Below are positions 17,448 to 24,673 of a stretch of 64,000 nucleotides of DNA, piece after piece. The DNA comes from Thermodesulfitimonas autotrophica (lineage in GTDB: Bacteria; Bacillota; Desulfotomaculia; Desulfotomaculales; Ammonificaceae). The notes under the pieces were generated by a model. It had not been told where the DNA came from. It saw only the letters and a list, made by a program, of their open reading frames with translations, and searched no databases. A program made the position numbers and the translations under genes. The stretch is from positions 124,001 through 188,000 of the forward strand of contig NZ_RKRE01000003.1 in NCBI RefSeq assembly GCF_003815015.1, given 5' to 3'. Position 1 is the first letter of the stretch; every line of letters begins with the position of its first letter.

Positions 17448-17838
17448 CGCTTTTCTCTCCAGAAGAGGGTTTGTGGCAGTATTTTACCGCCACCCGCCGG
17501 ACGGTGGCAAACCGGTGTTTGCGGGCGGCGCAAACCGCGGCCTCTGCCTCCGGCGTGCCGATCTGGCCCAGCGCTTCGCAGGCGGCAGCCGCCAGGTAGG
17601 GGTCTGGGCTTTCCTTTAGTTTAGCCGCGAGCGCGGGCACCGCGGCGGCTGCGCGCAACTTCCCCAGGAGATAGGCCGCCCGCAAGGCGGTCGCGGCTTC
17701 AGGCGCATCAAGGGCCCGGATAAGCTTTTCCGCGTAGCTGGCGCCGTCGTCCAGCGGCGCCCCGCAGTGGGGGCACGGGCCTCGCGCGCCGGCCGGGACT
17801 TCCCGCCAGCACTTTTGGCAGAAGTAGGTAAGCGGCAC
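17440..17838 (-). CDS. Zinc-ribbon protein with HEAT-like repeats
   Basis: A 132-residue protein. Residues 1-30 form a zinc ribbon with paired cysteines (CQKCW and CPHCGAPL). Residues ~40-115 contain two or three HEAT-like helical repeats (LRAAYLLGKLRAAAAVPALA and YLAAAACEALGQIGTPEAE). Such modules usually mediate protein contacts. The start is GTG 17838 with GGAGGG nine bases upstream. It lies between uspA and the MFS gene on the same strand. Confidence 0.8.
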   Translation of the reverse strand: MPLTYFCQKCWREVPAGARGPCPHCGAPLDDGASYAEKLIRALDAPEAATALRAAYLLGKLRAAAAVPALAAKLKESPDPYLAAAACEALGQIGTPEAEAAVCAARKHRFATVRRVAVKYCHKPSSGEKSDG

Positions 17839-17873
17839 CGCGCTATTCCCTCCGGTAGCGGTGGCGCTGTTCC

Positions 17874-18317
17874 CTATGTGCCTAATTCCTTATCCCGGAT
17901 GACCAGCACCGGGCAGGGCGCATGGTTGACCAGGTGGTTCGAGACGCTGCCCAAGAGATAACGCTTGACGCCGCTTAGCCCCCGCGCGCCGGTGACGATC
18001 AGGTCCGCCCCTGCGGCCGCGGCGAACTCCACCAGCCGCTCGCCGGTGTGGCCGTAAAGAACCTCCGATTTTAGCTCCACTCCTTTTTCCGCGGCTAGGA
18101 AAGCGGCCTGGCGGAGCGGCTGCTCGTAGTACTGGCGCGCGCGCTGGATATTTTCGTCCACCTCGTCGAGGGTGCCGGCGTATTCCGGCAGCCGCACTAC
18201 GGAGACCGCGGTCACGGTAGCCCCAAATTTCTGCGCGATTTCCAGCGCGACCCGCAGTGCCGCAAAGGACTGGGGCGAGGCGTCGAAAGCCACGATGATT
18301 TTTTCAAACACCTTCAT
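17874..18317 (-). CDS. Universal stress protein (UspA family)
   Basis: A 147-residue single-domain Usp protein. It begins FEKIIVAFDASPQSFAAL and has the C-terminal nucleotide-binding signature GARGLSGVKRYLLGSVSNH followed by CPVLVIRD, which suggests ATP binding. The start overlaps the end of the antiporter gene by four bases. Stand-alone Usp proteins next to cation/proton antiporters are often thought to modulate the transporter; here that is inference from coupling. Confidence 0.93.
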   Translation of the reverse strand: MKVFEKIIVAFDASPQSFAALRVALEIAQKFGATVTAVSVVRLPEYAGTLDEVDENIQRARQYYEQPLRQAAFLAAEKGVELKSEVLYGHTGERLVEFAAAAGADLIVTGARGLSGVKRYLLGSVSNHLVNHAPCPVLVIRDKELGT

Positions 18318-19504
18318 TTCCCTCCTTCACTTGCCCGCGGCGGCAAGGCTTCTTCTACGGGAGCAGTACCTACCGCCGGGATCTGTTCTTTTTTAACCTC
18401 CGGGTTAAAGAAAGCCTGGGCGATCAGCGTGGGAATAACCCCGCTTAGGATAACCACGGTGACCAGTACGGAATACTGCTGCTGGTCGATGTAGCCGTGG
18501 GTGAGGCCAAAGAGCGCGGATATCGTGCCGAAAGTGAGCCCTGTAGACATTAAAAGGGTCGTGTAAACCCCGTCGTTCTTGCCGAAACAGAAGGCGGCGG
18601 TGAGCGGCCAGACGCCGACGAGTTTGGCCGCCATTTTCACCGCTAACAGGATAACGACCAAGCCGAGCCCCGCCCACAGGGCCTTGAAGGAGACGAGCGC
18701 ACCGGCCTTCAGGAAGTAGAAGGGCGTGAGGAAGGCGAAAGCCAGACCCCGCAGGCGGCGCACGAACTGTTTCTGCCCGGCGAGAACGGTGGCTACCACA
18801 AGCCCTACCAGGTAAGCCGGCAGCACCGCTTCGCTGTTCGCTTTAACGGCCAAGGCGCCCAGGCCAAAAAGAACCAGAAAGAAAAACTTTGTTTCCGGTT
18901 CACTCACCCGGTCGGCCAGGGCGGCAAAGACCTTCCGGGAAAGAGGCGCAAGCAGTGGGAGGACTATCGCCAGGGCCAGCGCGAAGGCGAGCAGCCAGAG
19001 GTTATAGTGGGCGAAAAGGACGCCGAGCGCCGCTACCGTACCGAGATCGGTGATGAAGCAGGCGGCCAGAATGATCTTGCCGAGTTCGGTCTGGTTGAGC
19101 CCGGTTTCCACCATCACCGCGTAAACGATCGCTACCGAGGTGGTAGAGAGGGCGATCCCGGCAATCTTTGCGCCTGCCAGGTTCCAACCGGCCACGTAGT
19201 AAGCATAGGCCATCGCCGCCAGGAAGGGCAGGAGAAAACTAACGAACCCGATGGAGAGACTTTCCTTCCAGCGTTGTTTGAGTACCGCCGGTTCCACCTC
19301 AGCACCGGCTAGAAAAGTGAGGACCACGCTGCCGACGGCGGCCAAAGCGTTGATCCAGGGCGTAGGGTGGACGCCTAAGAAGTTTCCCCCCAGAGCGCCG
19401 ACGAAGATCTCAACCATCGCCACGGAGATGCCGAGCCGGATTGAGATCAACGAGGCCAAAAAAGCCAAGCCCATCCATACCGTTGCCTGCAGCCACAAAT
19501 CCAT
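18314..19504 (-). CDS. Cation:proton antiporter, CPA2 family
   Basis: An integral membrane antiporter of 396 residues with about 12 hydrophobic segments. It shows the CPA2 pattern: GISVAMVEIFVGALGGN near the start, FLAGAEVEP, and ITDLGTVAALG with the aspartate of the ion-binding helix. There is no C-terminal TrkA-N domain, and the tail of about 40 residues is hydrophilic. A GGGGGGAG ribosome-binding site precedes ATG 19504. It is directly downstream of a fluoride riboswitch terminator, so a role in fluoride or proton stress is likely but unproved. Confidence 0.9.
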   Translation of the reverse strand: MDLWLQATVWMGLAFLASLISIRLGISVAMVEIFVGALGGNFLGVHPTPWINALAAVGSVVLTFLAGAEVEPAVLKQRWKESLSIGFVSFLLPFLAAMAYAYYVAGWNLAGAKIAGIALSTTSVAIVYAVMVETGLNQTELGKIILAACFITDLGTVAALGVLFAHYNLWLLAFALALAIVLPLLAPLSRKVFAALADRVSEPETKFFFLVLFGLGALAVKANSEAVLPAYLVGLVVATVLAGQKQFVRRLRGLAFAFLTPFYFLKAGALVSFKALWAGLGLVVILLAVKMAAKLVGVWPLTAAFCFGKNDGVYTTLLMSTGLTFGTISALFGLTHGYIDQQQYSVLVTVVILSGVIPTLIAQAFFNPEVKKEQIPAVGTAPVEEALPPRASEGGK

Positions 19505-19526
19505 GGTTTCTCCCCCCGTTTTTGGA

Positions 19527-19563
19527 AAATAAAATGACCCCCGGTAAAAGACCCAGGGGTCAT
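19527..19563 (-). terminator. Riboswitch-controlled intrinsic terminator
   Basis: Arms at 19556-19563 and 19534-19541 form an 8-bp perfect stem (ATGACCCC/GGGGTCAT on the minus strand) with a 14-base loop, followed by TTTATT. The 5' arm is the same CCCC segment that closes the pseudoknot of the fluoride aptamer, so the two folds exclude each other. Confidence 0.85.
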
Positions 19564-19596
19564 CAGCATCCCGCGTTAGGCGAACCCCATCGCCAG
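19551..19596 (-). ncRNA. Fluoride riboswitch (crcB motif)
   Basis: Read on the minus strand, the segment contains GGCGATGGGGTTCGCC, then AACGC, then GCTGATGACCCCT. These are the conserved elements of the fluoride aptamer: the GGCG/CGCC stem with the GATG and TTC loop, a short second stem and the GCTGATG-x-CCCCT end. GGGGT in the first loop can pair with ACCCC near the 3' end to form the pseudoknot. A terminator that uses the same CCCC strand follows, so fluoride binding should switch expression on. Confidence 0.88.
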
Positions 19597-19628
19597 TGTT
19601 ACGAAGGAGTTACCTTTACGTAACACTG
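19594..19628 (-). promoter_or_regulatory. Perfect 10-bp hairpin at the 5' end of the riboswitch transcript
   Basis: CAGTGTTACG (19594-19603) and CGTAACACTG (19619-19628) are perfect inverted repeats with a 15-base spacer. The hairpin starts at the predicted transcription start and ends on the first G of the aptamer. It may stabilise the RNA, stack on the aptamer or be a DNA operator. Confidence 0.6.
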
Positions 19629-19634
19629 AGGACA

Positions 19635-19664
19635 ATTTTATCCGGCGGCCAGGGGGCGTGTCAA
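19635..19664 (-). promoter_or_regulatory. Sigma-A promoter for the fluoride-switch operon
   Basis: On the minus strand TTGACA (19659-19664) is followed after 18 bases by TAAAAT (19635-19640). The start of transcription would be near 19628, just before the 5' hairpin and the fluoride aptamer. Confidence 0.8.
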
Positions 19665-19721
19665 GGGTTTAGCGGCGATTTTGTCGGGAGATTTTAAGAG
19701 CCTACTTTTGCCCGTTTCGGG

Positions 19722-19961
19722 TCAGCTCTTCCGGCAGCCGCCCCCGGTAGTGCACGGGGGCGTGGTGCACCGCTCTTCCCGGCCGCAGCACGTCCGCCCA
19801 CCGGGCCGGCTGCCGCTTTTCGCCACGTGGGGCGCAGGGAAAAGCCTTTGGAGTTCTTTGCTCCCGCAGCGCGGGCAGCTCTGGGGCGGAGTGTCTCCTT
19901 GGTTCAGGCGTGCCTCCCAAACGTGCCCGCACTTTTGGCACCGGTAATCATAGGTGGGCAA
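19722..19961 (-). CDS. FmdB-family zinc-ribbon protein
   Basis: A 79-residue protein beginning PTYDYRCQKCGHVWEA, with a second CPRCGS pair about 20 residues later: the CxxC-CxxC ribbon of the FmdB putative regulatory family. The C-terminal half is rich in Gly, Arg and Cys, with extra cysteine pairs (TCCGREERC, TPPC) beyond the usual ribbon. It starts with TTG 19961 after AAGGAGGG, 15 bases after the radical SAM gene. Function unknown. Confidence 0.85.
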   Translation of the reverse strand: MPTYDYRCQKCGHVWEARLNQGDTPPQSCPRCGSKELQRLFPAPHVAKSGSRPGGRTCCGREERCTTPPCTTGGGCRKS

Positions 19962-19976
19962 TCTTCTTCCCTCCTT

Positions 19977-20915
19977 TTAGTGAGACTGGCCAGCCGGCAG
20001 GTAATAGATGATGCCAGCCTGCTTTTGGGATTTGATTTTTCCGGTAGCGAGAAGTTCCTGGACTCGCTTTGCCGCTTCGGCGGGGTGAATCCCCAGCCCG
20101 GCGGCGATTTCCTCCAGAGTGACGGGGCGCCGCGCAAGGACATTCAGGAGCTCGTCCTCTTGGGGCCAGGCTTTTTCGCTAACGGTGGCCTCGCGGTGCG
20201 GCGCAATTACGACTGCATTTTTGCCGAGGCCAGCGGCGAGACGACGCAATTCGTTTTCCGGCACGGCAAAGGCAAACTCCTCCGCGGGCGGGCGGGTTAC
20301 GGTGTTGACCTGGATTTTGTCCGGTTTTATCTTCGCTATCCACCCGGCCAACTTGCGGACCTCGCTTTCGATGGCGGTGACGCCGCCAAGCAGGAAGACC
20401 TCGAGCCAAAGCGCTCCCCGGTATTCTTCCCGGAAGCGGATCAGGCCTTCGACCATCTGGTGGAAGTTGAGGGCGGGATGGGGCCGGTTCACGTAATTAA
20501 AAAGGTCGGCGTCCCCGGCGTCGAGGGACGGCAGCACCACATCCGCCCGCAGGAGGGCTTGCCGCACCTCCGCCTGGTAGAGGAGTGAGCCGTTGGTCAG
20601 CACGGCCACCGGGATCCGGGTCATTTTCTTCAGTCCGGCGATGACTGCCTCGATCTCGCTGTAGAGCGTCGGCTCGCCCGAACCGGAAAGCGTAATGTAA
20701 TCGGGCGGCGGTCCGGCGGCGAGTTTCGCCTCCACCTCGCGTAGCACCGCTGCCACCGGGAAAAACGCCTGCCGCTCAAGCGTTTTGCGGGTGGTTCGGC
20801 CGAGCTGGCAATAGATGCAGTCGTAGGTGCAGGTTTTAAACGGCACCAGGTCCACGCCGAGCGATTTGCCCAGCCGGCGGGAGAAAACGGGACCGAAAAT
20901 ATGCTGGTATTTCAT
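19977..20915 (-). CDS. Radical SAM protein with C-terminal winged-helix-like region
   Basis: A 312-residue protein beginning YQHIFGPVFSRRLGKSLG. The iron-sulfur motif is CTYDCIYCQLG (CxxxCxxC), followed by the SAM-binding GSGEPTLY. Residues ~235-305 resemble a helix-turn-helix domain (LEEIAAGLGIHPAEAAKRV). The N-terminal signature is common to a broad clade of uncharacterised radical SAM proteins, so no substrate is proposed. FmdB follows in the same operon, and a good promoter lies 150 bases upstream. Confidence 0.88.
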   Translation of the reverse strand: MKYQHIFGPVFSRRLGKSLGVDLVPFKTCTYDCIYCQLGRTTRKTLERQAFFPVAAVLREVEAKLAAGPPPDYITLSGSGEPTLYSEIEAVIAGLKKMTRIPVAVLTNGSLLYQAEVRQALLRADVVLPSLDAGDADLFNYVNRPHPALNFHQMVEGLIRFREEYRGALWLEVFLLGGVTAIESEVRKLAGWIAKIKPDKIQVNTVTRPPAEEFAFAVPENELRRLAAGLGKNAVVIAPHREATVSEKAWPQEDELLNVLARRPVTLEEIAAGLGIHPAEAAKRVQELLATGKIKSQKQAGIIYYLPAGQSH

Positions 20916-21064
20916 GGGTAATCCCCTCCCCGAGCGGCAGGGAAAGCGGCCGGTTTGCCCGCTAACAGCGGAACGGTCACTGCTGGTGCGGCAACGGGGG
21001 TGGCTCCTGCCCCCGGGCCTTCCTGCCAGCCGCTACACAAAATTATGAGCGTAAGTCCGTTACC

Positions 21065-21094
21065 ATAGTAATGTTTTTATGTATGCTGTGTCAA
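21065..21094 (-). promoter_or_regulatory. Sigma-A promoter for the radical SAM-fmdB operon
   Basis: TTGACA (21089-21094) and TACTAT (21065-21070) on the minus strand are spaced by 18 bases. The leader to the ATG at 20915 would be about 145 bases. Confidence 0.65.
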
Positions 21095-21159
21095 CTATTT
21101 GTAGCGGGAAAAACGCTGATTTTACGACGGTAGTGCGGCCAAATAGCTTCAGGTGCCGC

Positions 21160-21188
21160 TTGCAGACACGGCTCTACTGCGGCATAAT
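21160..21188 (+). promoter_or_regulatory. Sigma-A promoter for feoA
   Basis: TTGCAG (21160-21165) is followed after 17 bases by CATAAT (21183-21188). The predicted start near 21195 abuts the palindromic operator at 21196-21211, a typical arrangement for repression. Confidence 0.72.
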
Positions 21189-21195
21189 CTGATTA

Positions 21196-21211
21196 GTTAG
21201 GATGCACTAAC
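21196..21211 (+). promoter_or_regulatory. DtxR/IdeR-type operator upstream of feoA
   Basis: GTTAGGATGCACTAAC is a palindrome (GTTAG-N6-CTAAC) at the predicted feoA transcription start. The same element occurs before feoB and before the DUF2325 gene. The half-site resembles the TTAGGTTAG-type sites read by DtxR-family iron repressors. Confidence 0.68.
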
Positions 21212-21252
21212 TTCTTTAGATTGACCTTACTTATCTGGTTAGGAGTGATGGC

Positions 21253-21495
21253 GTGATGGTACCAGTTAGTCAAGCGTTAAGTGAGCTTCCGGTAGGTGCA
21301 GGGGGTAAGATAGTGCGGCTAGAGGCTACCGGGAGCCTGCGGCAGCGGCTGCTCGCTATGGGCGTGGTCCCGGGGCGGGAGGTAGCGGTTACCGCGGTGG
21401 CGCCCTTAGGTGACCCGATCGCGGTGCAGGTAAAGGGGCATCCCCTGACGCTCCGGAAGAGCGAAGCGGCGAAGGTGTTTGTGGAGGTGAAGTGA
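21253..21495 (+). CDS. feoA: Ferrous iron transport protein FeoA (first copy)
   Basis: An 80-residue SH3-like FeoA protein. It contains GSLRQRLLAMGVVPGREV and VKGHPLTLRKSEAAKVFVE, the conserved core of the family. FeoA is a small cytosolic partner needed for FeoB function. The start is GTG 21253 (or ATG 21256) after AGGAG. It is followed one base later by a second feoA-like gene. Confidence 0.92.
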   Translation: MMVPVSQALSELPVGAGGKIVRLEATGSLRQRLLAMGVVPGREVAVTAVAPLGDPIAVQVKGHPLTLRKSEAAKVFVEVK

Positions 21496-21496
21496 G

Positions 21497-21733
21497 GTGG
21501 CCCCACTACCGTTGCGGTTGCTGTTGGCCGGGGAGGAGGGGATTGTCCGGGCGATCGGTGGGGGAAAGGAGCTATACGCCCGGCTGGCCGCGCTGGGCTT
21601 CGTCCCGGGCAAGAAGGTGCGCGTTGTGCAGAACCAGATGTGCGGGCCGCTGATCGTCTCTTTAGGCGCGGGGCGCGTGGCTCTTGGTCGGGGCGTGGCG
21701 CAGCGGATTCTGGTAGAGAAGGTGCTCGGTTGA
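21497..21733 (+). CDS. FeoA-domain protein (second copy)
   Basis: A second FeoA-like protein, 78 residues long, with ELYARLAALGFVPGKKVRVV and RVALGRGVAQRILVE. It differs clearly from the first copy, so it is not a recent duplicate. It starts with GTG 21497, one base after the first copy ends. Two FeoA proteins before one FeoB suggest a hetero-complex with the transporter, which is inference. Confidence 0.9.
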   Translation: MAPLPLRLLLAGEEGIVRAIGGGKELYARLAALGFVPGKKVRVVQNQMCGPLIVSLGAGRVALGRGVAQRILVEKVLG

Positions 21734-21756
21734 GGAGAGAATTTTTTACGCAAAGA

Positions 21757-21772
21757 GTTAGGTAAAACTAAC
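21757..21772 (+). promoter_or_regulatory. DtxR/IdeR-type operator upstream of feoB
   Basis: GTTAGGTAAAACTAAC has the same GTTAG-N6-CTAAC form as the feoA operator. It lies 17 bases before the feoB start, next to the AAAGGAGGG ribosome-binding site, so a bound protein could block a local promoter or elongation. Confidence 0.66.
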
Positions 21773-21789
21773 AAAAGGAGGGCTTCAAT

Positions 21790-23859
21790 ATGGCAGCGGC
21801 GCGGACGGAAAAAGCGGCGTCGGGTGTGCCGGCGGGACAGGCCGCGAAAGCAAAGTTCAAGGAGGCAGCGCGGGTGACGGTAGCCTTAGCCGGTAACCCG
21901 AACGTAGGGAAAAGCTGCATCTTCAACAACCTTACGGGTGCGCGCCAGCACGTGGGCAACTGGCCCGGCGTAACGGTGGAGAAAAAAGAGGGGCAGATGC
22001 TTTATGCGGGCGAGGCGGTGCGGGTGGTGGACCTCCCGGGGGTTTACGGGTTAGGTGCCTTCAGCGAAGACGAGATCATCGCCCGCGACTACATCCTCGC
22101 GGGGGAGGCCGACGTGATCATCAATATCGTCGACGCCACGAACCTCGAGCGCAACCTCTACCTGACGGTCGAGCTTCTGGAGATGGGGGCAAACCTCGTC
22201 GTGGCTCTCAACCTTATGGACGAAGCGGCTGGCCGGGGGCTGAAGATTGACGTGCCGAAGTTAGGCGCGCTTCTGGGGGTGCCGGTGGTGCCGACAGTGG
22301 CGCCCAAGAAACAGGGGATGGAGGAATTGGTTGCTGCGGCGCTCAAGCGCGCGCGGGAGGGTTCCCCGCAGCCGCTGGCTGTTCCCTACGGCAGGGAGGT
22401 GGAGGCAGAGCTGGCACGGCTGGAAACGGCGCTTGCGGCGTACGCCGCGGCCGTCGCCGGGCTGCCCAGGCGGTGGGTGGCGGTGAAACTTTTGGAAGGG
22501 GACGAGTTGGTCCGGCGGCGCTTTGAGCGGTACCCCGCGCTTTTAAAACTGGTCGAGGAGAGCGCCGCGCGCCTGGCGGCGTTGACGGGCGAGGACGCGG
22601 CGGCGCTGGTGGCGGAAGGCCGGTACGGGTTCATCGCCGGGCTGGTGCGGGAGACGGTCAGCCGGCAGAAGACGGCGGCCGAGAAGCTTACCCTATCGGA
22701 CAAGATCGACCAGGTCGTGACCCACCGCCTGCTCGGAATCCCTATTTTCTTGGGGGCGATGTGGCTCCTCTTTAAGTTCACCTTCGCCTTAGGTGGTCCC
22801 CTCGTTGGTTATACCGAGGCCTTTTTCGAGTGGCTCGGTGGCCGGGCAGCGGCCATTCCCAACCCGGTCCTGGCCTCGCTGGTGAAAGACGGGATCATCG
22901 GGGGCGTGGGTTCGGTCCTGGTTTTTATCCCGCCGATCTTCCTCCTCTTTTTGGGGCTTTCTTTTCTTGAGGATAGCGGCTATATGGCGCGGGCGGCTTA
23001 CGTGATGGACCGGCTCATGCACGCTTTAGGCCTGCACGGGAAGTCTTTCATCCCGCTTCTAATTGGCTTCGGCTGCAACGTTCCCGCCATCATGGCCACC
23101 CGCACGCTCGAGAACCGGCGGGACCGGTTGATCACGCTTCTCGTTGCGCCGCTGATGTCGTGCGCGGCGCGCCTGCCGGTCTACGTCCTCTTCGCCGGGG
23201 CGTTTTTTGGCGCGCGGCAGGGGCTGGTGGTTTTCTCCCTCTACCTTTTGGGCATCATCCTGGCGGTCCTGATGGGGATGCTTTTCAAGGTTACCCTCTT
23301 TAAAGGGGAGCAGGCACCCTTCGTGATGGAACTGCCGCCTTACCGCTTGCCCACCTTTAAGGGGACGCTCATCCACATGTGGGAGCGGGGGGCCGCCTTC
23401 GTTAAAAAGGCCGGGACGGTTATCTTTGGCGTGGTGGTGCTGGTCTGGCTGCTCTCAAACGTCCCGTGGGGCGCGCCCGTAGAGCAAAGTGTCATAGCGC
23501 GCCTTGGCCACCTGCTGGCCCCTATCTACGCCCCGTGCGGCTTTGGCCACTGGGAAGCGGCGGTGGCGCTCTTCTTCGGCATCCTGGCGAAGGAGGCCGT
23601 AGTGGGGACGCTGGGAACGGTCTACGGGGTTGAGGAGGCTGGTTTGCAAGCCGCCGTCCAGCACCACTTCACCCCGCTTGCGGCCTACGCCTTTATGGCG
23701 CTGACGCTCTTATACATCCCCTGCGTGGCGACGATCGGGGCGATCCGAAGGGAGGCCGGCTGGGGTTGGGCGGCCTTCGCCACGGCTTACACCTTAGCTC
23801 TCGGGTGGCTGGTGGCCTGCCTGATCTTCCAGGTGGGCCGGCTGTTGGGTCTTGGCTAG
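21790..23859 (+). CDS. feoB: Ferrous iron transporter FeoB
   Basis: FeoB imports Fe(II) across the cytoplasmic membrane. The 689-residue protein has a G-protein domain at ~28-190 with G1 GNPNVGKS, G3 DLPGVYGLG and G4 NLMD. A helical spacer with a conserved RRFERYP segment follows. The membrane part of about eight helices has the Gate motifs GCNVPAIMATRT and PLMSCAARLPVYVL, and near the end IPCVATIGAI. A 28-residue N-terminal extension precedes the G domain. A DtxR-type palindrome lies 17 bases before its start. Confidence 0.96.
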   Translation: MAAARTEKAASGVPAGQAAKAKFKEAARVTVALAGNPNVGKSCIFNNLTGARQHVGNWPGVTVEKKEGQMLYAGEAVRVVDLPGVYGLGAFSEDEIIARDYILAGEADVIINIVDATNLERNLYLTVELLEMGANLVVALNLMDEAAGRGLKIDVPKLGALLGVPVVPTVAPKKQGMEELVAAALKRAREGSPQPLAVPYGREVEAELARLETALAAYAAAVAGLPRRWVAVKLLEGDELVRRRFERYPALLKLVEESAARLAALTGEDAAALVAEGRYGFIAGLVRETVSRQKTAAEKLTLSDKIDQVVTHRLLGIPIFLGAMWLLFKFTFALGGPLVGYTEAFFEWLGGRAAAIPNPVLASLVKDGIIGGVGSVLVFIPPIFLLFLGLSFLEDSGYMARAAYVMDRLMHALGLHGKSFIPLLIGFGCNVPAIMATRTLENRRDRLITLLVAPLMSCAARLPVYVLFAGAFFGARQGLVVFSLYLLGIILAVLMGMLFKVTLFKGEQAPFVMELPPYRLPTFKGTLIHMWERGAAFVKKAGTVIFGVVVLVWLLSNVPWGAPVEQSVIARLGHLLAPIYAPCGFGHWEAAVALFFGILAKEAVVGTLGTVYGVEEAGLQAAVQHHFTPLAAYAFMALTLLYIPCVATIGAIRREAGWGWAAFATAYTLALGWLVACLIFQVGRLLGLG

Positions 23860-23884
23860 CGCTTAACGGTAGATTTCCCTTGGG

Positions 23885-23910
23885 TGGCCGGGCTACAGCG
23901 CCCGGCCCCC
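23885..23910 (+). terminator. GC-rich hairpin after feoB, weak terminator
   Basis: GGCCGGGC (23886-23893) and GCCCGGCC (23900-23907) form an 8-bp stem with a six-base loop. No T-tract follows, so it may only slow RNA polymerase or protect the 3' end. Confidence 0.4.
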
Positions 23911-23924
23911 TTGAATCCCTAAAA

Positions 23925-23940
23925 GTTAGGAGAACCTAAC
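23925..23940 (+). promoter_or_regulatory. DtxR/IdeR-type operator upstream of the DUF2325 gene
   Basis: GTTAGGAGAACCTAAC is the third and most symmetric copy of the GTTAG-N6-CTAAC palindrome (GTTAGG-N4-CCTAAC). It lies 17 bases before the ATG at 23958, the same distance as before feoB. Confidence 0.68.
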
Positions 23941-23957
23941 TAAAGGAGGTAATCGGG

Positions 23958-24248
23958 ATGAGAATCCTGATTGTCGGCGGTGACCGGCTGGGTAATATCC
24001 CGGAGCGGCTCCGGGCGCTCGGCTTCAAAGCCACCGAGCACGTTACGGGGCGAAAAAAAAGGGAAGTGGGTATCTGCATCTCTAAGCGGCACGCGGTAGT
24101 CCTGGTGCTGACCGATTATGTAAACCACCAGCTCGTGGCGGCGCTAAAGAGAGAGGCGAGGCGGCAAAAGAAACGGATCATTTTCGCGCCCCGGGCGTGG
24201 TCGGAAATTGCCCCGGCTCTGCAAAGGGCGATGGGCGCGGGGCGGTAG
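23958..24248 (+). CDS. DUF2325 domain protein
   Basis: A 96-residue protein with an N-terminal strand-loop RILIVGGDRLGNIPERL, a GRKKREVGICISKR segment and LVLTDYVNHQLVAALKREA, matching the DUF2325 family of unknown function. The adjacent iron-type operator places it in the iron regulon. An AAAGGAGG site precedes ATG 23958. Confidence 0.85.
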   Translation: MRILIVGGDRLGNIPERLRALGFKATEHVTGRKKREVGICISKRHAVVLVLTDYVNHQLVAALKREARRQKKRIIFAPRAWSEIAPALQRAMGAGR

Positions 24249-24285
24249 GCCGGAGCAAAGAAGATATGGCAAAGGAGGGATGGCT

Positions 24286-24603
24286 GTGACCAGTCGGTGC
24301 GTTATTCGCGGCTTGCGCGGCGCGCCTGAAGGGGAAAAGGAAAGGCGTAACGGTGGCTTTCCGCTACCGGTGGCGACGGCCCTCTTTACTCTGCCGCAGG
24401 AAAGCCAGGCGGCGGGGGCGGACGCAATCTTAGCCGGGCTGATCGAGCTCCTTCTGCGCTCTCGATCCGGCGGTTTCCCCGACGCTGCCCTTGAAGGTAG
24501 CGGCGGTAGCGCGGCGGGGAAAAATGGCGGCCGCGCTCCGACGTTACCGGTGCCGGCAGAGGCGGCGCCCGCCGGTAAGACGAAGGCTGCGGTTAAAGGG
24601 TAG
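24286..24603 (+). CDS. Hypothetical protein
   Basis: A frame of 105 residues starting at GTG 24286, seven bases after AAAGGAGGG; an ATG at 24280 would sit directly against that site. The middle contains a possible helix (ADAILAGLIELLLR); the rest is low in complexity and rich in Gly, Ala and Pro. No family is recognised. The good ribosome-binding site and the position between two real genes support it; the low-complexity sequence does not. Confidence 0.5.
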   Translation: MTSRCVIRGLRGAPEGEKERRNGGFPLPVATALFTLPQESQAAGADAILAGLIELLLRSRSGGFPDAALEGSGGSAAGKNGGRAPTLPVPAEAAPAGKTKAAVKG

Positions 24604-24673
24604 CGGGCGGCGCGCTTTTGCCGTATGGGTTTTTGTTGGGGGGTGGGAGATAGGAGAAAAAGGAGGGCTTTGG

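Larger units (their letters stand above)
20916..21252 (+). other. Intergenic region between radical SAM gene and feoA
   Basis: This 337-base region has two divergent promoters: minus-strand TTGACA/TACTAT (21065-21094) for the radical SAM gene, and plus-strand TTGCAG/CATAAT (21160-21188) for feoA. It also contains an iron-regulator-type palindrome at 21196-21211. The part near 20990-21020 is GC-rich with a GGGGG/CCCCC inverted repeat. No small gene was seen. Confidence 0.7.
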
